Shown: piece by piece, positions 36,634 through 45,279 of the stretch | Layout of the letters: every line of letters begins with the position of its first letter | How positions within the stretch are numbered: position 1 is the stretch's first letter | From: Lysinibacillus sp. KCTC 33748 | GTDB lineage: Bacteria; Bacillota; Bacilli; Bacillales_A; Planococcaceae | DNA length: 64,000 nucleotides | Reading direction: 5' to 3' | Assembly (NCBI RefSeq): GCF_002237755.1 | Contig: NZ_MWSJ01000012.1 | Coordinates: 62,001 to 126,000 of the forward strand | Made by a program: the position numbers and the translations under genes | Notes under the pieces: generated by a model | Seen by the model: only the letters and a program-made list of their open reading frames with translations | Databases searched by the model: none | What the model was told of the DNA's origin: nothing

Positions 36634-36840
36634 CTATTTGAACTTATCTAGTTTCTTAACTTTCATTGAAGCTATTTCTCCACAATTCTTACAAATAGTC
36701 AAAATCATTGGTGAACCCGTAATATTTAGCTTATCCATCCTAATTGGTTTTACATTTGCATAAGCATAAGATCCGCCTAATTCAACTTGTGCGAAGGAAT
36801 CATTACCACAAGCCTTACAAACTAATTTATTATTTTCCAT
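36634..36840 (-). CDS. small zinc-ribbon protein
   Basis: This 68-residue protein has two Cys pairs, CKACG (residues 8-12) and CKNCG (50-54), the usual signature of a nucleic-acid-binding zinc ribbon. The segment between is hydrophobic-polar alternating (GGSYAYANVKPIRMDKLN). Similar short proteins are annotated as zinc-ribbon or TFIIIB-like in Bacillota; the function is unknown. GATGTGATTTA precedes the ATG, a weak ribosome site. It stands alone. Confidence 0.65.
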   Translation of the reverse strand: MENNKLVCKACGNDSFAQVELGGSYAYANVKPIRMDKLNITGSPMILTICKNCGEIASMKVKKLDKFK

Positions 36841-37140
36841 TAAATCACATCGTTATGTAATTTGTGTAAATTTTATCATACAAAAGACATGGTGTCTTTG
36901 CACGCTACAGCAAACTAAAGAACAAAATAAAGAGAATAATAAATAAGTTAATCCACTACTTATTACGAATATTTAAGAATTTATGAGAAATCCTATTTAA
37001 ACTAACTTAGTTAAAATTCGGTTAGCGATATATTAAAATCAAAAGACAGAGTTTCATTCTCTACTCATTTTGTAGAATTAATCTGTCTTTAAGTTTTAAT
37101 AGCAACAATCTTTTAGAAAACAGCCTTAAAAAAAATCCAT

Positions 37141-37169
37141 TTGACGTTTTGCACTATTTTTTGTATTAT
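37141..37169 (+). promoter_or_regulatory. sigma-A type promoter of the queuosine locus
   Basis: TTGACG (37141-37146), 17 bp, TATTAT (37164-37169), directly before the first preQ1 riboswitch. Confidence 0.7.
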
Positions 37170-37185
37170 ATTGGAGAAAAGAATG

Positions 37186-37286
37186 CCCGGACTAGAACGG
37201 GAGAGGTTCATAGCTGATACCCTCTATAAAAAACTATGGAAACATGATAATTATGCCATGTCCATATCGGACGTGGCTTTTTTTTA
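37186..37286 (+). promoter_or_regulatory. preQ1-I riboswitch 1 (before the queF remnant)
   Basis: The aptamer at 37202-37236 shows AGAGGTTC, TAGCT, ACCCTCT, then an A-rich tail ending AACTA, the H-type pseudoknot pattern of preQ1-I. A small hairpin CCCG/CGGG precedes it. A terminator follows: GCCATGTCC (37255-37263) with GGACGTGGC (37269-37277) and a T-run. Bound preQ1 should favour termination. Confidence 0.9.
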
Positions 37287-37369
37287 TGTGTTTGCTTATG
37301 TTTTATTAGAACGATTGGTGAAGCCTCTCTTGAAAAGTGTTGGGAAACATTTTACAAGGAGGTTTTTTT

Positions 37370-37468
37370 ATGTCTGGCCGAAGCCATGAAGAATGACTGT
37401 CGGATTTAACATTATTGGGTAACCACAGTACACAATATTTTAATTCAGTAAAAATTGATTACCGATAA
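37370..37468 (+). pseudogene. queF: queF (preQ0 reductase) remnant
   Basis: An ATG at 37370 with AAGGAGG upstream opens MSGRSHEE, then an in-frame TGA (37394-37396), then LSDLTLLGNHSTQYFNS in the same phase and a TAA at 37466-37468. The pattern M-x-x-R-x-x-x-x-L-x-x-x-TLLGN-x-x-T is the start of NADPH-dependent 7-cyano-7-deazaguanine reductase. The remaining ~130 codons, with the catalytic Cys/Asp, are gone. The gene is dead and lies between two riboswitches. Confidence 0.75.
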
Positions 37469-37496
37469 CTACGGTATTGAATAGTTCAATCAAGAA

Positions 37497-37563
37497 AGAG
37501 GTATTTAGCTACCCTCTAAAAAAAACTATGAAGAAGCAGTACTTTTTCTAGTGCTGTTTTCTT
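37497..37563 (+). promoter_or_regulatory. preQ1-I riboswitch 2 (before queC)
   Basis: The aptamer at 37497-37528 shows AGAGGTATTTAGCTACCCTCT followed by an A-run and ACTA, a compact preQ1-I form. A terminator follows: AGCAGTAC (37535-37542) with GTGCTGTT (37551-37558) and a T-run, just upstream of the queC ribosome site. Confidence 0.88.
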
Positions 37564-37584
37564 GGAACAAGGGAGTTTTTACAC

Positions 37585-38244
37585 ATGAAGCAGGAAAAAG
37601 CAATTGTTGTATTTAGTGGAGGTCAGGACAGCACAACCTGTTTGTTTTGGGCAAAAGAACGTTTTCAAGAGGTTGAAGCTGTAACTTTTAATTATGGTCA
37701 AAGGCATCATCTTGAAATTGAATGTGCGAAGGCGATAGCAGAAGAGCTCGGTGTCAAGCATCACATTCTTGATATGTCACTCCTGAACCAGCTTGCTCCA
37801 AATGCATTGACACGACAAGACATAAAGGTAGAAGACGGAGAAAATGGTGAGCTTCCATCGACTTTTGTACCTGGTCGAAATCTTCTCTTCCTTTCATTTG
37901 CGGGCGTTTTAGCGAGCCAAGTAGGAGCTAAGCATATTGTAACTGGCGTTTGTGAAACGGATTTTAGCGGATATCCGGATTGCCGAGATGTTTTTATTAA
38001 ATCCTTGAATGTAACGTTAAATTTATCGATGGATGATTCCTTTGTTATTGATACACCGTTGATGTGGCTGAATAAGGCAAAGACATGGGAGCTTGCTGAT
38101 CAGTTTGGAGCACTTGAATTTGTTCGGGAAAAAACGTTGACTTGCTATAACGGTGTAATAGCAGATGGCTGTGGTGAATGCCCAGCATGTAAACTGCGAA
38201 AAAAAGGGCTTGATGAGTATTTGAGCTACAGGAAGGAGTCTTAA
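37585..38244 (+). CDS. queC: 7-cyano-7-deazaguanine synthase
   Basis: The 219-residue ATP- and ammonia-dependent enzyme converts 7-carboxy-7-deazaguanine to preQ0. The PP-loop is [16 protein letters not shown] near residue 8. [14 protein letters not shown] and [11 protein letters not shown] are typical, and the zinc site is the C-terminal cluster [13 protein letters not shown] with an earlier Cys (TCYNG). AAGGGAG precedes the ATG. It is first of the queC-queD-queE operon under preQ1 riboswitch control. Confidence 0.95.
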   Translation: MKQEKAIVVFSGGQDSTTCLFWAKERFQEVEAVTFNYGQRHHLEIECAKAIAEELGVKHHILDMSLLNQLAPNALTRQDIKVEDGENGELPSTFVPGRNLLFLSFAGVLASQVGAKHIVTGVCETDFSGYPDCRDVFIKSLNVTLNLSMDDSFVIDTPLMWLNKAKTWELADQFGALEFVREKTLTCYNGVIADGCGECPACKLRKKGLDEYLSYRKES

Positions 38245-38247
38245 GGC

Positions 38248-38721
38248 ATGTCAGATTTTAGAATCGTCGATAAGCTCCAAAAACTTGATGTAGATATTCA
38301 AAGAAATCAATTGAACTATCATGCAAAGCGTGTTCTCGTAAGTAAAGAATTTACCTTCGATGCTGCTCATCATTTACATAATTATGAAGGGAAATGTAAA
38401 AACCTGCACGGTCATACGTATCGCGTAATATTAGGACTGAGTGGATACACAGATGAACGAGGTTTGATGATTGATTTTGGCGATATAAAAAGAATATGGA
38501 AAGAAAAAATAGAGATTCATTTGGATCACCGTTATTTAAATGAGACGCTTCCACCAATGAATACGACGGCAGAGAATATTGTTGTTTGGATTTACGAAAA
38601 GCTGGCTGCGACCTTGCTTGATGAACAAAGATATGACGGTGCGCGTGTTGAGTTTATTCGGCTATACGAAACTCCGACTAGTTATGCAGAAGCGAGACGG
38701 GAGTGGATGGAAGTTGAGTAA
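38248..38721 (+). CDS. queD: 6-carboxy-5,6,7,8-tetrahydropterin synthase
   Basis: A 157-residue tunnelling-fold enzyme that turns dihydroneopterin triphosphate into 6-carboxytetrahydropterin, first committed step after GTP cyclohydrolase. Zinc ligands are in FDAAHHLHNYEGKCKNLHGH (one His then HxH), with the catalytic Cys and LDHRYLNE. A 25-residue N-terminal extension is longer than in the shortest members. It begins 3 bp after queC; its last codons overlap the queE start. Confidence 0.93.
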   Translation: MSDFRIVDKLQKLDVDIQRNQLNYHAKRVLVSKEFTFDAAHHLHNYEGKCKNLHGHTYRVILGLSGYTDERGLMIDFGDIKRIWKEKIEIHLDHRYLNETLPPMNTTAENIVVWIYEKLAATLLDEQRYDGARVEFIRLYETPTSYAEARREWMEVE

Positions 38722-39442
38722 GATACCTGTTATCGAGATTTTTGGACCGACGATTCAAGGTGAGGGAATGGTAGTTGGCCAAAAGACAATGTTTGTGAGA
38801 ACTGCCGGCTGTGATTATTCTTGTTCTTGGTGTGATTCATCGTTTACGTGGGATGGCAGTGGAAAGCATCTTATTGTCCAAATGACAGCTGAAGAGATTT
38901 GGTCTGAGTTGAAACGTCTCGGAGGCAGCGGCTTTTCATTTGTCACGATTTCAGGAGGCAACCCTGCACTCATCCGAAATTTGGAGGGGCTCATTGCCAC
39001 TTTAAAAGAAAATGACATAAAGGTCGGGGTGGAAACACAGGGAAGTAGGTGGCAAAAATGGATGTATGAGATTGATGAGTTGACAATTTCCCCAAAGCCA
39101 CCTAGCTCTGGTATGACGACAAATTATTCGGTGCTCTCTGAAATCTTCGAAAAACTTAAAAATCGAAACAGTAATCATCATGTATCCCTTAAAATAGTCG
39201 TTTTTAATCAAGAGGATTACGAGTATGCTAAACAAATTCACCATCGTTATCCAATGATTCCTTTTTATCTGCAAGTCGGTAACGATGATCTCACGACGAC
39301 GGACAATTCACAATTAATTACACATTTATTAGATAAATATCATGCGCTGATTGATAGAGTGATGAAGGATGAGGAATTAAGAAATGTCAAAGTACTGCCA
39401 CAGTTGCATGCACTTGTTTGGGGGAATAAAAGAGGGGTATAG
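38714..39442 (+). CDS. queE: 7-carboxy-7-deazaguanine synthase (radical SAM)
   Basis: The 242-residue radical SAM enzyme contracts 6-carboxytetrahydropterin to 7-carboxy-7-deazaguanine. It starts IPVIEIFGPTIQGEG and carries the cluster motif CDYSCSWC (CxxxCxxC), the SAM-binding ISGGNPAL, and TISPKPPSSGMTT. Length is normal for Bacillus QueE. TTG at 38714 overlaps queD by 8 bases and is preceded by a GGATGGA site within queD; earlier frame sequence is queD out of phase. No queF follows. Confidence 0.93.
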   Translation: MSKIPVIEIFGPTIQGEGMVVGQKTMFVRTAGCDYSCSWCDSSFTWDGSGKHLIVQMTAEEIWSELKRLGGSGFSFVTISGGNPALIRNLEGLIATLKENDIKVGVETQGSRWQKWMYEIDELTISPKPPSSGMTTNYSVLSEIFEKLKNRNSNHHVSLKIVVFNQEDYEYAKQIHHRYPMIPFYLQVGNDDLTTTDNSQLITHLLDKYHALIDRVMKDEELRNVKVLPQLHALVWGNKRGV

Positions 39443-39814
39443 TGCCATTACAAAAATGGCATTAAGACAAATTCTAGAAGAGGATTATGATAACTTGCGA
39501 CGGTATGAAAGTATAGGCTAATATGGCCTATACTTTTTTTGTGCGTCCAGCAGCATGGATGTAATCTGTTCGTGGCGATGAGAGCATGCATAGCAAGCTA
39601 ATTATTTTTAAATTTACCTCTTGACCTTAAAGTAACTTTAAGATGTAGCATTGAATGAAGGCGCTATAATGTTTTGAATAAGTTGATGAAAATTCAGGAT
39701 TTCATCGAAAGAAAGAACTACAGGTTCCATAATCTAATGGCATCGAGGGAATGACTTTACTATCTCGATTTATTATTGCCGGTCACACAATTTGGGAAGA
39801 GGGGGCAACGAAAA
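39443..39814. other. intergenic region with terminator and regulatory dyad
   Basis: A 21-codon frame at 39457-39522 (MALRQILEEDYDNLRRYE) runs into a terminator stem GTATAGGC/GCCTATAC (39511-39518 with 39526-39533) and T7. It could be a small or leftover 3' coding piece. A MerR-type promoter follows and is listed separately. Confidence 0.45.
39621..39651 (+). promoter_or_regulatory. MerR-type promoter/operator
   Basis: TTGACC (39621-39626) and TAGCAT (39646-39651) are 19 bp apart, and the spacer is occupied by a perfect dyad CTTAAAGT-A-ACTTTAAG (39626-39642). Over-long spacers with a central dyad are the hallmark of MerR-activated promoters; this dyad resembles the AdhR-class site CTTAAAGTTAACTTTAAG. 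No MerR gene is adjacent. Confidence 0.55.
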
Positions 39815-40849
39815 ATGTATAAAAACGATGAAGAGTTAGTCGTTAGAATTGTAGAATTGAGAGGAGATTATTATCAATTTGGCTTGGAACAAGGTGGAGA
39901 ATTAAAGGCATTACCGACCTTAGAACAATTGGAAGAGCTAGGGGAACTGAATATTAACTCAAATGTACAAAAGGCGAAGGAAATAATAAAGAACGTTTCA
40001 CCGAATCTTTTTCAAGAACTGATCGGCTTGGCAGAAGGATTACTTATGGACATAAATAATACTATTAAACTTTTTAGTGGTTATGATGTAGCATTTCCAC
40101 AAATGGGTTGCACTACATTAGTAAATGATGGCTATTATGTACGCAACTATGATTTTAGTCCGGAAATGTACGATGCGAGGCTTGTATGGACGAATCCTAC
40201 AGATGGCTATGCTAGCGTAGGCTTTAGTCAGCAAATAATTGGAAGACTTGATGGGATGAATGAAAAGGGGCTCATTGTAGGGTTACATTTTGTGAATAAT
40301 GAATATAAGGAAGAGGGTTTTATTGCAACGACTATTGTTAGAATGCTATTAGAACAATGTGCAAATATTGAAGAGGCGCTAAAATTCATCACAAATATAT
40401 CTCATGGATATTGTTACAACTACTCCATTACAGATCAAAGTGGAAAAAGTGTAATAGTAGAAGCTTCTCCACAACAACAGGTCATAAATTTCACAAATCC
40501 TCTTATTTGTACCAATCACTTTGAGTCAGAACTATTGAGAGAGAAAAACAGAAAAAAAGTACATGGATCGATAAAAAGGAAGGACTATGTGAGTTCCTTA
40601 TTATCGGAAAGTTTATCACCCATATGTACATATCGTCACTTTAATGATGAAAGTTCTCCGATATTTTATAAAGATTATAAAGAGTACTTTGGGACGTTAC
40701 ATACAGTTGTCTATTCCCCAAAAGATTTGAGCATCATATTTGGAGTTGGTGGGAATTGTGAACCAATGATGTTTTCACTAAAAGAATTTAAGGAGGGGAC
40801 ATTAATTCTACCTGAATATATAAAAGGGACAATTAATCAATCTAAATAA
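39815..40849 (+). CDS. C45-family peptidase / acyltransferase-like Ntn hydrolase
   Basis: A 344-residue protein of the C45 family (acyl-CoA:6-aminopenicillanate acyltransferase-like, Ntn fold). The nucleophile is the Cys in FPQMGCTTLV; unusually for an autoprocessed enzyme it lies about 105 residues in, matching self-cleaving members. YYVRNYDFSPE and RLDGMNEKGLIVGLHFVN are conserved-looking pocket segments. GAGGGGG precedes the ATG at 39815; an upstream GTG is unnecessary. A MerR-like promoter lies 165 bp upstream. Substrate unknown, probably an amide. Confidence 0.8.
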   Translation: MYKNDEELVVRIVELRGDYYQFGLEQGGELKALPTLEQLEELGELNINSNVQKAKEIIKNVSPNLFQELIGLAEGLLMDINNTIKLFSGYDVAFPQMGCTTLVNDGYYVRNYDFSPEMYDARLVWTNPTDGYASVGFSQQIIGRLDGMNEKGLIVGLHFVNNEYKEEGFIATTIVRMLLEQCANIEEALKFITNISHGYCYNYSITDQSGKSVIVEASPQQQVINFTNPLICTNHFESELLREKNRKKVHGSIKRKDYVSSLLSESLSPICTYRHFNDESSPIFYKDYKEYFGTLHTVVYSPKDLSIIFGVGGNCEPMMFSLKEFKEGTLILPEYIKGTINQSK

Positions 40850-40960
40850 AAGGACATATGCTATTTGAATTAGGAAATACTATTTTAATAGGAAGGAAAT
40901 AATTCCCTTATGTCGAATAATCTATAGAAGAATAGAAAGTATTCTAGATGAGGTGTTTGA

Positions 40961-41509
40961 TTGAATAAAATAAGAACTGAAACAGAAAGATTAGTGATTC
41001 GATTTCTTGAAGAAGGTGATTATTCTTCTTGGCTAACCCAATATGAAAATCGTTTACCTTCTCAACATAAATACGATCAAGGTAAACTAAATATGAGCAT
41101 CTGTACGAAAGAATGGTTTCGTGATTTAGTTACTAAACATCATCAAATGGCTGAAGATGACAAAGTCTATGTATTTGGAGTGTTTAAAAAAGAAGATAAT
41201 ACTCATATTGGTTTTATAGACTTTTCGACAATTATGAGGGAAGAATTTCAATGGGCCAGGTTCGGATATACAATTCATAACCAGTTTTGGAGAAAAGGTT
41301 ATGGGAAAGAGGCAGTAAAAGCTGCCTTAGATCTAGCGTTTGAAAAATTAAATTATCATCGAATAGAAGCTCATATAAACCTTGATAATATTGCATCTAT
41401 AAAGTTAGCAGAAAGTGTTGGAATGATGTATGAATGTACGAGGAAAGGATTCATATTCGAGGACGACAAATGGACTGATCATCTAGTTTACTTTATAAAC
41501 GCAAAGTAA
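40961..41509 (+). CDS. GNAT N-acetyltransferase, RimJ/RimL type
   Basis: A 182-residue acetyl-CoA-dependent transferase. It starts with RTETERLVIRFLEEGDYSSW, the opening of the RimJ/RimL branch. The acetyl-CoA pyrophosphate loop is RKGYGKEAVKAAL, and IEAHINLDNIASIKLAESVG is the usual motif B. The acceptor may be a protein N-terminus or small amine. Start is TTG with GATGAGGTG upstream. It ends before a strong terminator. Confidence 0.85.
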   Translation: MNKIRTETERLVIRFLEEGDYSSWLTQYENRLPSQHKYDQGKLNMSICTKEWFRDLVTKHHQMAEDDKVYVFGVFKKEDNTHIGFIDFSTIMREEFQWARFGYTIHNQFWRKGYGKEAVKAALDLAFEKLNYHRIEAHINLDNIASIKLAESVGMMYECTRKGFIFEDDKWTDHLVYFINAK

Positions 41510-41585
41510 GTTTATAAGGTGACAAGAACGAAGATGTTTCTTGTATACATTCTCATATGAAGATTAAAAAGCAATAGATTTTAAT

Positions 41586-41633
41586 AAAACCCCTGATTTT
41601 TCTGCTTAGCGTAGAAAAATCAGGGGTTTTTAT
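41586..41633. terminator. intrinsic terminator before the biotin operon
   Basis: A long stem AAAACCCCTGATTTTTCT with AGAAAAATCAGGGGTTTT (arms about 41586-41603 and 41613-41630), then T's. A near-identical hairpin lies at 44295-44341, after bioF. Confidence 0.85.
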
Positions 41634-41707
41634 TTACACATTTGATAAGTAACAAAACCTATTTTCATAATTAATAAAAAATCCTACCATTTTATCTACT
41701 TTTCAAC

Positions 41708-41754
41708 CTTAATTTGTGTTAACTTAATATAAATATAAGTTAACACAAATTAAG
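41708..41754. promoter_or_regulatory. BirA-type biotin operator
   Basis: A perfect 19-bp inverted repeat (41708-41726 with 41736-41754; arm CTTAATTTGTGTTAACTTA) with a 9-bp centre. The inner GTTAAC elements are 15 bp apart, matching the BirA operator TTGTTAAC-N15-GTTAACAA apart from the inserted TG. It precedes bioX by 60 bp. Confidence 0.85.
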
Positions 41755-41816
41755 AATAGGAGGAAATAACATAAAGTTATTTCAGGTTAATTTAAAAAGT
41801 AACATGGAGGAATAAA

Positions 41817-42320
41817 ATGGTCCGAAAGTTTTCTACATATGATCTTGCTCAGATTTCATTGCTAGCTTGTCTTATTATCGTTACAGGTATGTTTAAAATT
41901 CCAACAGGTATTCCTGGGTCTGAATTTCAATTATCAGCACCCATAGCAGTTGCGATTGCAGCGGTATTTGGGTTTAAGCGATATTTTCTAGCGGGGATTA
42001 TTGCAAGTTTAATCTTATTTTTACTAGGTATACACTCAATCTTAAATGTGGAGATCGCATTGATTTTCCGATTGACTGTAGGCCTACTCATTGTTTTATT
42101 TGGGACTTCAATTCCGGTACTTGTTTTGACTGGCCCAATTGGAACAACGGTTGCTCGATTTGGTTTGGCTTTTACGTTAGGGACTCCATTTTTACCGTTA
42201 TTAGTTTTGGCTATTCCAGGCATGATAATCACAGCTGTTAGTGTTTATCCCATAACGAAAATGTTACATACAATTAATAAGAAAGTAGCAGGTAATCATC
42301 ATGTTAAAAGCGTGTTATAG
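41817..42320 (+). CDS. bioX: BioX, membrane protein of pimelate use
   Basis: A 167-residue protein with about five hydrophobic segments (15-35, 40-60, 65-90, 95-115, 125-150). It is the first gene of a bioX-bioW-bioF operon, the order reported for Bacillus sphaericus, where bioX has been proposed to help pimelate entry. The size and fold suggest an ECF-type S-component-like transporter, but I see no direct proof. ATGGAGGAATAAA precedes the ATG. The end overlaps bioW by 20 bp. A BirA operator upstream implies repression by biotin. Confidence 0.8.
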   Translation: MVRKFSTYDLAQISLLACLIIVTGMFKIPTGIPGSEFQLSAPIAVAIAAVFGFKRYFLAGIIASLILFLLGIHSILNVEIALIFRLTVGLLIVLFGTSIPVLVLTGPIGTTVARFGLAFTLGTPFLPLLVLAIPGMIITAVSVYPITKMLHTINKKVAGNHHVKSVL

Positions 42321-43032
42321 CATTCGAATGCGTGCGGCTGAAAAAAATCCTGAACTAGGCGAAAAGCATATATCCGGTGGTGAACGGATAGGTCGTAAAT
42401 CTCAGATAGAGCCAATTGTAAAACAGTTATTGAACAAAGCAAGTAATCATTCACGTGGAGATGCTGACTTTATTCAAATTACCATTGAAAAAATAGCGCC
42501 TGATCAAATTCAGTATATACCTCCCTTAGAAATTACGGCAGTTGAGGCGGCTTCAATCGACAAGGCCCATAGTGAAGCAAGAAAAATACTAACCTCATTA
42601 GGTGTTTCGGAGCATGCAGTGAATGTTGCTTTTGATCAGCTTAGTAGGTATCAAAATCTCCGTGGGGCAATCATCCTAAATAGTAAAACTGGCTTACGGC
42701 TTGACGACCGAGGACAAAAGGGTGTTCGTGTATCACGAATCGATTGGCAAGATGCTACTTGGGACCTTAATGAGCGTGTACGTGAAGCGTTGGCTCTGGC
42801 GTCGAAAGTGGCAAATTCTCCGTTTACAATTGCAGAATTATGTTGGTCTGATGATCCAGATTACGTGACTGGATATGTAAGTAATCGTGGCATTGGTTAT
42901 GTCAGAATTACACCGTTAAAAAGGGAGGGCTGTGAAAGCGGGGGACGTGTTTATTTTGTGTCCGATGAAGTAGAACTAGAATCTTATATAGACTATTTAG
43001 AAAGCGTACCGGTTCTCATTAGGAGGGATTAA
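42301..43032 (+). CDS. bioW: 6-carboxyhexanoate--CoA ligase (pimeloyl-CoA synthetase)
   Basis: A 243-residue enzyme that activates pimelate with ATP to pimeloyl-CoA. The start YSIRMRAAEKNPELGEKHIS and HISGGERIG match BioW. The region RVSRIDW and the C-terminal VTGYVSNRGIGYVRITPLK with GGRVYFV are typical. The size is close to the B. sphaericus enzyme. It overlaps bioX and ends 3 bp before bioF. With bioF it feeds the first step of biotin ring assembly; bioA, D and B are not here. Confidence 0.92.
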   Translation: MLKACYSIRMRAAEKNPELGEKHISGGERIGRKSQIEPIVKQLLNKASNHSRGDADFIQITIEKIAPDQIQYIPPLEITAVEAASIDKAHSEARKILTSLGVSEHAVNVAFDQLSRYQNLRGAIILNSKTGLRLDDRGQKGVRVSRIDWQDATWDLNERVREALALASKVANSPFTIAELCWSDDPDYVTGYVSNRGIGYVRITPLKREGCESGGRVYFVSDEVELESYIDYLESVPVLIRRD

Positions 43033-43035
43033 AAA

Positions 43036-44205
43036 ATGGATCATTGGTTTCAACGGGAGCTACAATTAATAGAAGAGAAAGGATTGACAAGGAAGTTACG
43101 TTCGTTTTCAAATGGCAATGAGAGCGAGGTAATCATAAATGGTAAGAAATTTTTGCTTTTTTCATCTAATAACTATTTAGGTCTTGCAACAGATTCTCGA
43201 TTGAAAAAGAAAGCATCTGAAGGTATTAGTAAATACGGTACAGGAGCTGGTGGTTCGAGATTAACAACTGGAAATTTCGATATTCATGAACAGCTTGAAT
43301 CAGAAATTGCCGATTTTAAAAAAACTGAAGCTGCCATTGTTTTCAGCAGTGGTTATTTAGCGAACATTGGCGTGATTTCAAGTGTGATGAAGGCAGGGGA
43401 TATTATATTTTCTGATGCTTGGAATCATGCGAGTATTATAGATGGTTGTCGCCTTAGTCAAGCAAAAACTATTGTATATGAACATGCGGATATGGTGGAT
43501 TTAGAGCATAAATTGAAGCAATCACGTGGAGATGGAAAGAAGTTAATCGTGACGGATGGCGTCTTTAGTATGGATGGTGATATTGCTCCGCTTCCCGAAA
43601 TAGTTGCGCTAGCAAAGGAATACAATGCTTACATAATGATTGATGATGCGCATGTGACAGGTGTCTTAGGAAATGCTGGTCGTGGTACTGCTGATTATTT
43701 TGGATTGAAAGATGAGATTGATTTTACAGTAGGCACATTGAGTAAAGCGATTGGTGCAGAGGGTGGTTTTGTGGCGACGTCGGCAATTGCAAAGAACTAT
43801 TTATTAAATAACGCTAGGTCGTTTATTTTCCAAACAGGTTTATCTCCAAGTGCGATTGAAGCAGCGCGAGAAGGGATATCTATTATTCAAAATGAGCCCG
43901 AACGAAGGCAACAATTGCTGAATAATGCTAAGTATTTACGTTTAAAATTGGAGAAATCCGGTTTTGTAGTTAATGAGGGAGAAACACCAATTATAACGCT
44001 TCTTATTGGAGATTCCCGTGAAGCAGTGCAATTTTCTGAGAAACTTATGGATGAAGGTGTCTTTATTCCAGCGATTCGACCACCAACTGTGCCAAAAGGG
44101 TCAAGCCGATTGCGGATTACAGTGATGGCAACACATACAATGGAGCAGCTCAATACAGTTATCAATAAATTGAAGAAAATAGGAAAAGAAATGGGTATTG
44201 TATAA
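43036..44205 (+). CDS. bioF: 8-amino-7-oxononanoate synthase
   Basis: A 389-residue PLP enzyme that condenses pimeloyl-CoA with L-alanine. Motifs are SSNNYLGLA, GTGAGGSRLTTGN, DDAHVTGVLG, and the Schiff-base lysine in GTLSKAIGAEGGF. Length equals that expected. AGGAGG in bioW's end serves as the ribosome site. It is last in the operon, followed by a terminator. Confidence 0.95.
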   Translation: MDHWFQRELQLIEEKGLTRKLRSFSNGNESEVIINGKKFLLFSSNNYLGLATDSRLKKKASEGISKYGTGAGGSRLTTGNFDIHEQLESEIADFKKTEAAIVFSSGYLANIGVISSVMKAGDIIFSDAWNHASIIDGCRLSQAKTIVYEHADMVDLEHKLKQSRGDGKKLIVTDGVFSMDGDIAPLPEIVALAKEYNAYIMIDDAHVTGVLGNAGRGTADYFGLKDEIDFTVGTLSKAIGAEGGFVATSAIAKNYLLNNARSFIFQTGLSPSAIEAAREGISIIQNEPERRQQLLNNAKYLRLKLEKSGFVVNEGETPIITLLIGDSREAVQFSEKLMDEGVFIPAIRPPTVPKGSSRLRITVMATHTMEQLNTVINKLKKIGKEMGIV

Positions 44206-44294
44206 AAAGTCTGATAACACTTAATAATGTTGAAAATATGTAAATAACAGTTGGATTACTGAGATTTTTCATTTTCAAAACAATAGTTCTTAAC

Positions 44295-44342
44295 AAAACC
44301 CCTGATTCTTCCGCTTAGGATAGAAGAATCAGGGGTTTTAAT
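44295..44342. terminator. terminator after bioF, twin of the one before bioX
   Basis: Stem AAAACCCCTGATTCTTC with GAAGAATCAGGGGTTTT (about 44295-44311 and 44323-44339). Sequence and loop (CGCTTAG) match the hairpin at 41586. It also ends the transglutaminase gene on the other strand. Confidence 0.85.
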
Positions 44343-44363
44343 TTAAACCGGTACCCATTTTTG

Positions 44364-45218
44364 TTACAAATGATTCAATGCTTTGACACTCACTTTAACT
44401 GTTAAATTATGCTTTCCACCTGAATAAACACCTTCAACAGGGCTTATATCGGAATAATCACGGCCAATGCATAAAATAATGTGATGTTCTAATACTTCAA
44501 CATTATTAGTTGGATCTAGACCAATCCAGCCGATTCCCGGTATCATGACTTCTACCCAAGCATGAGTTGCAATATCTCCAATCAAGGCGGAGTTTTCATC
44601 CACATATAAATAACCGCTCACATAGCGCGCTGGAATTCCTTTAGCTCTGAGTACCGCCAGCATGACATGTGTGAAATCCTGACAAACACCTCGCTTCAGG
44701 GCGAAGGCTTCACTTGCCGTTGTCGTCACATCGGTTGCATCCGGATCGTATTCAAAAGTCGAATATAAGTATTGCATTAAATTTAATGAAAATAGTACAG
44801 GATTTTCAGCATGACCAATGGCATGATATACTTCCTCTAACTGATTTTCCGTCATATACGTAAATTGTGTAAACTTTAAATAGGGCAAATAATGCTCATA
44901 AAACAATTGCGAGTGAAAAATCGTCTGCATCTCTGGTGAATATTGAATACGATGAATAAATGGCGCACGTTGAATACTGACAATAGAGGTCGTTTGAATT
45001 TCAAGTTCTTGATGCTGCTCTGGTATATAAAAAGTACCAACCGTATTGCCCCATATATCTGTATGCTCACGCGTTAAAGATGAAGGTGTAATGGCGATGC
45101 GATAGGATAATAAGCGCTGACGCTCATCGCCTCTTGGCTTTAAGCGGATTGTATTTAAGCTTTGATCGACTTCAGACTCATATTGAAAAATATTAGTATG
45201 TTGAATTTCGAATTTCAT
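44364..45218 (-). CDS. transglutaminase-like cysteine protease family protein
   Basis: A 284-residue protein with an N-terminal beta region (bacterial transglutaminase-like N) and a catalytic core. The triad is visible as Cys in RGVCQDFTHVML, His in THAWVEV and Asp in LDPTNN. Such proteins cleave or transfer amide bonds. No signal peptide. AAAGGAAG precedes the ATG at 45216-45218; the longer frame upstream overlaps the alpha-E gene. It is third in a unit with an ATP-grasp and an alpha-E protein. Confidence 0.85.
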   Translation of the reverse strand: MKFEIQHTNIFQYESEVDQSLNTIRLKPRGDERQRLLSYRIAITPSSLTREHTDIWGNTVGTFYIPEQHQELEIQTTSIVSIQRAPFIHRIQYSPEMQTIFHSQLFYEHYLPYLKFTQFTYMTENQLEEVYHAIGHAENPVLFSLNLMQYLYSTFEYDPDATDVTTTASEAFALKRGVCQDFTHVMLAVLRAKGIPARYVSGYLYVDENSALIGDIATHAWVEVMIPGIGWIGLDPTNNVEVLEHHIILCIGRDYSDISPVEGVYSGGKHNLTVKVSVKALNHL

Positions 45219-45279
45219 AGTGTCCGCTTCCTTTGAATTACTGACTTGCTTGTTGATAGGGAGCTGTCGTTGATTCCTT

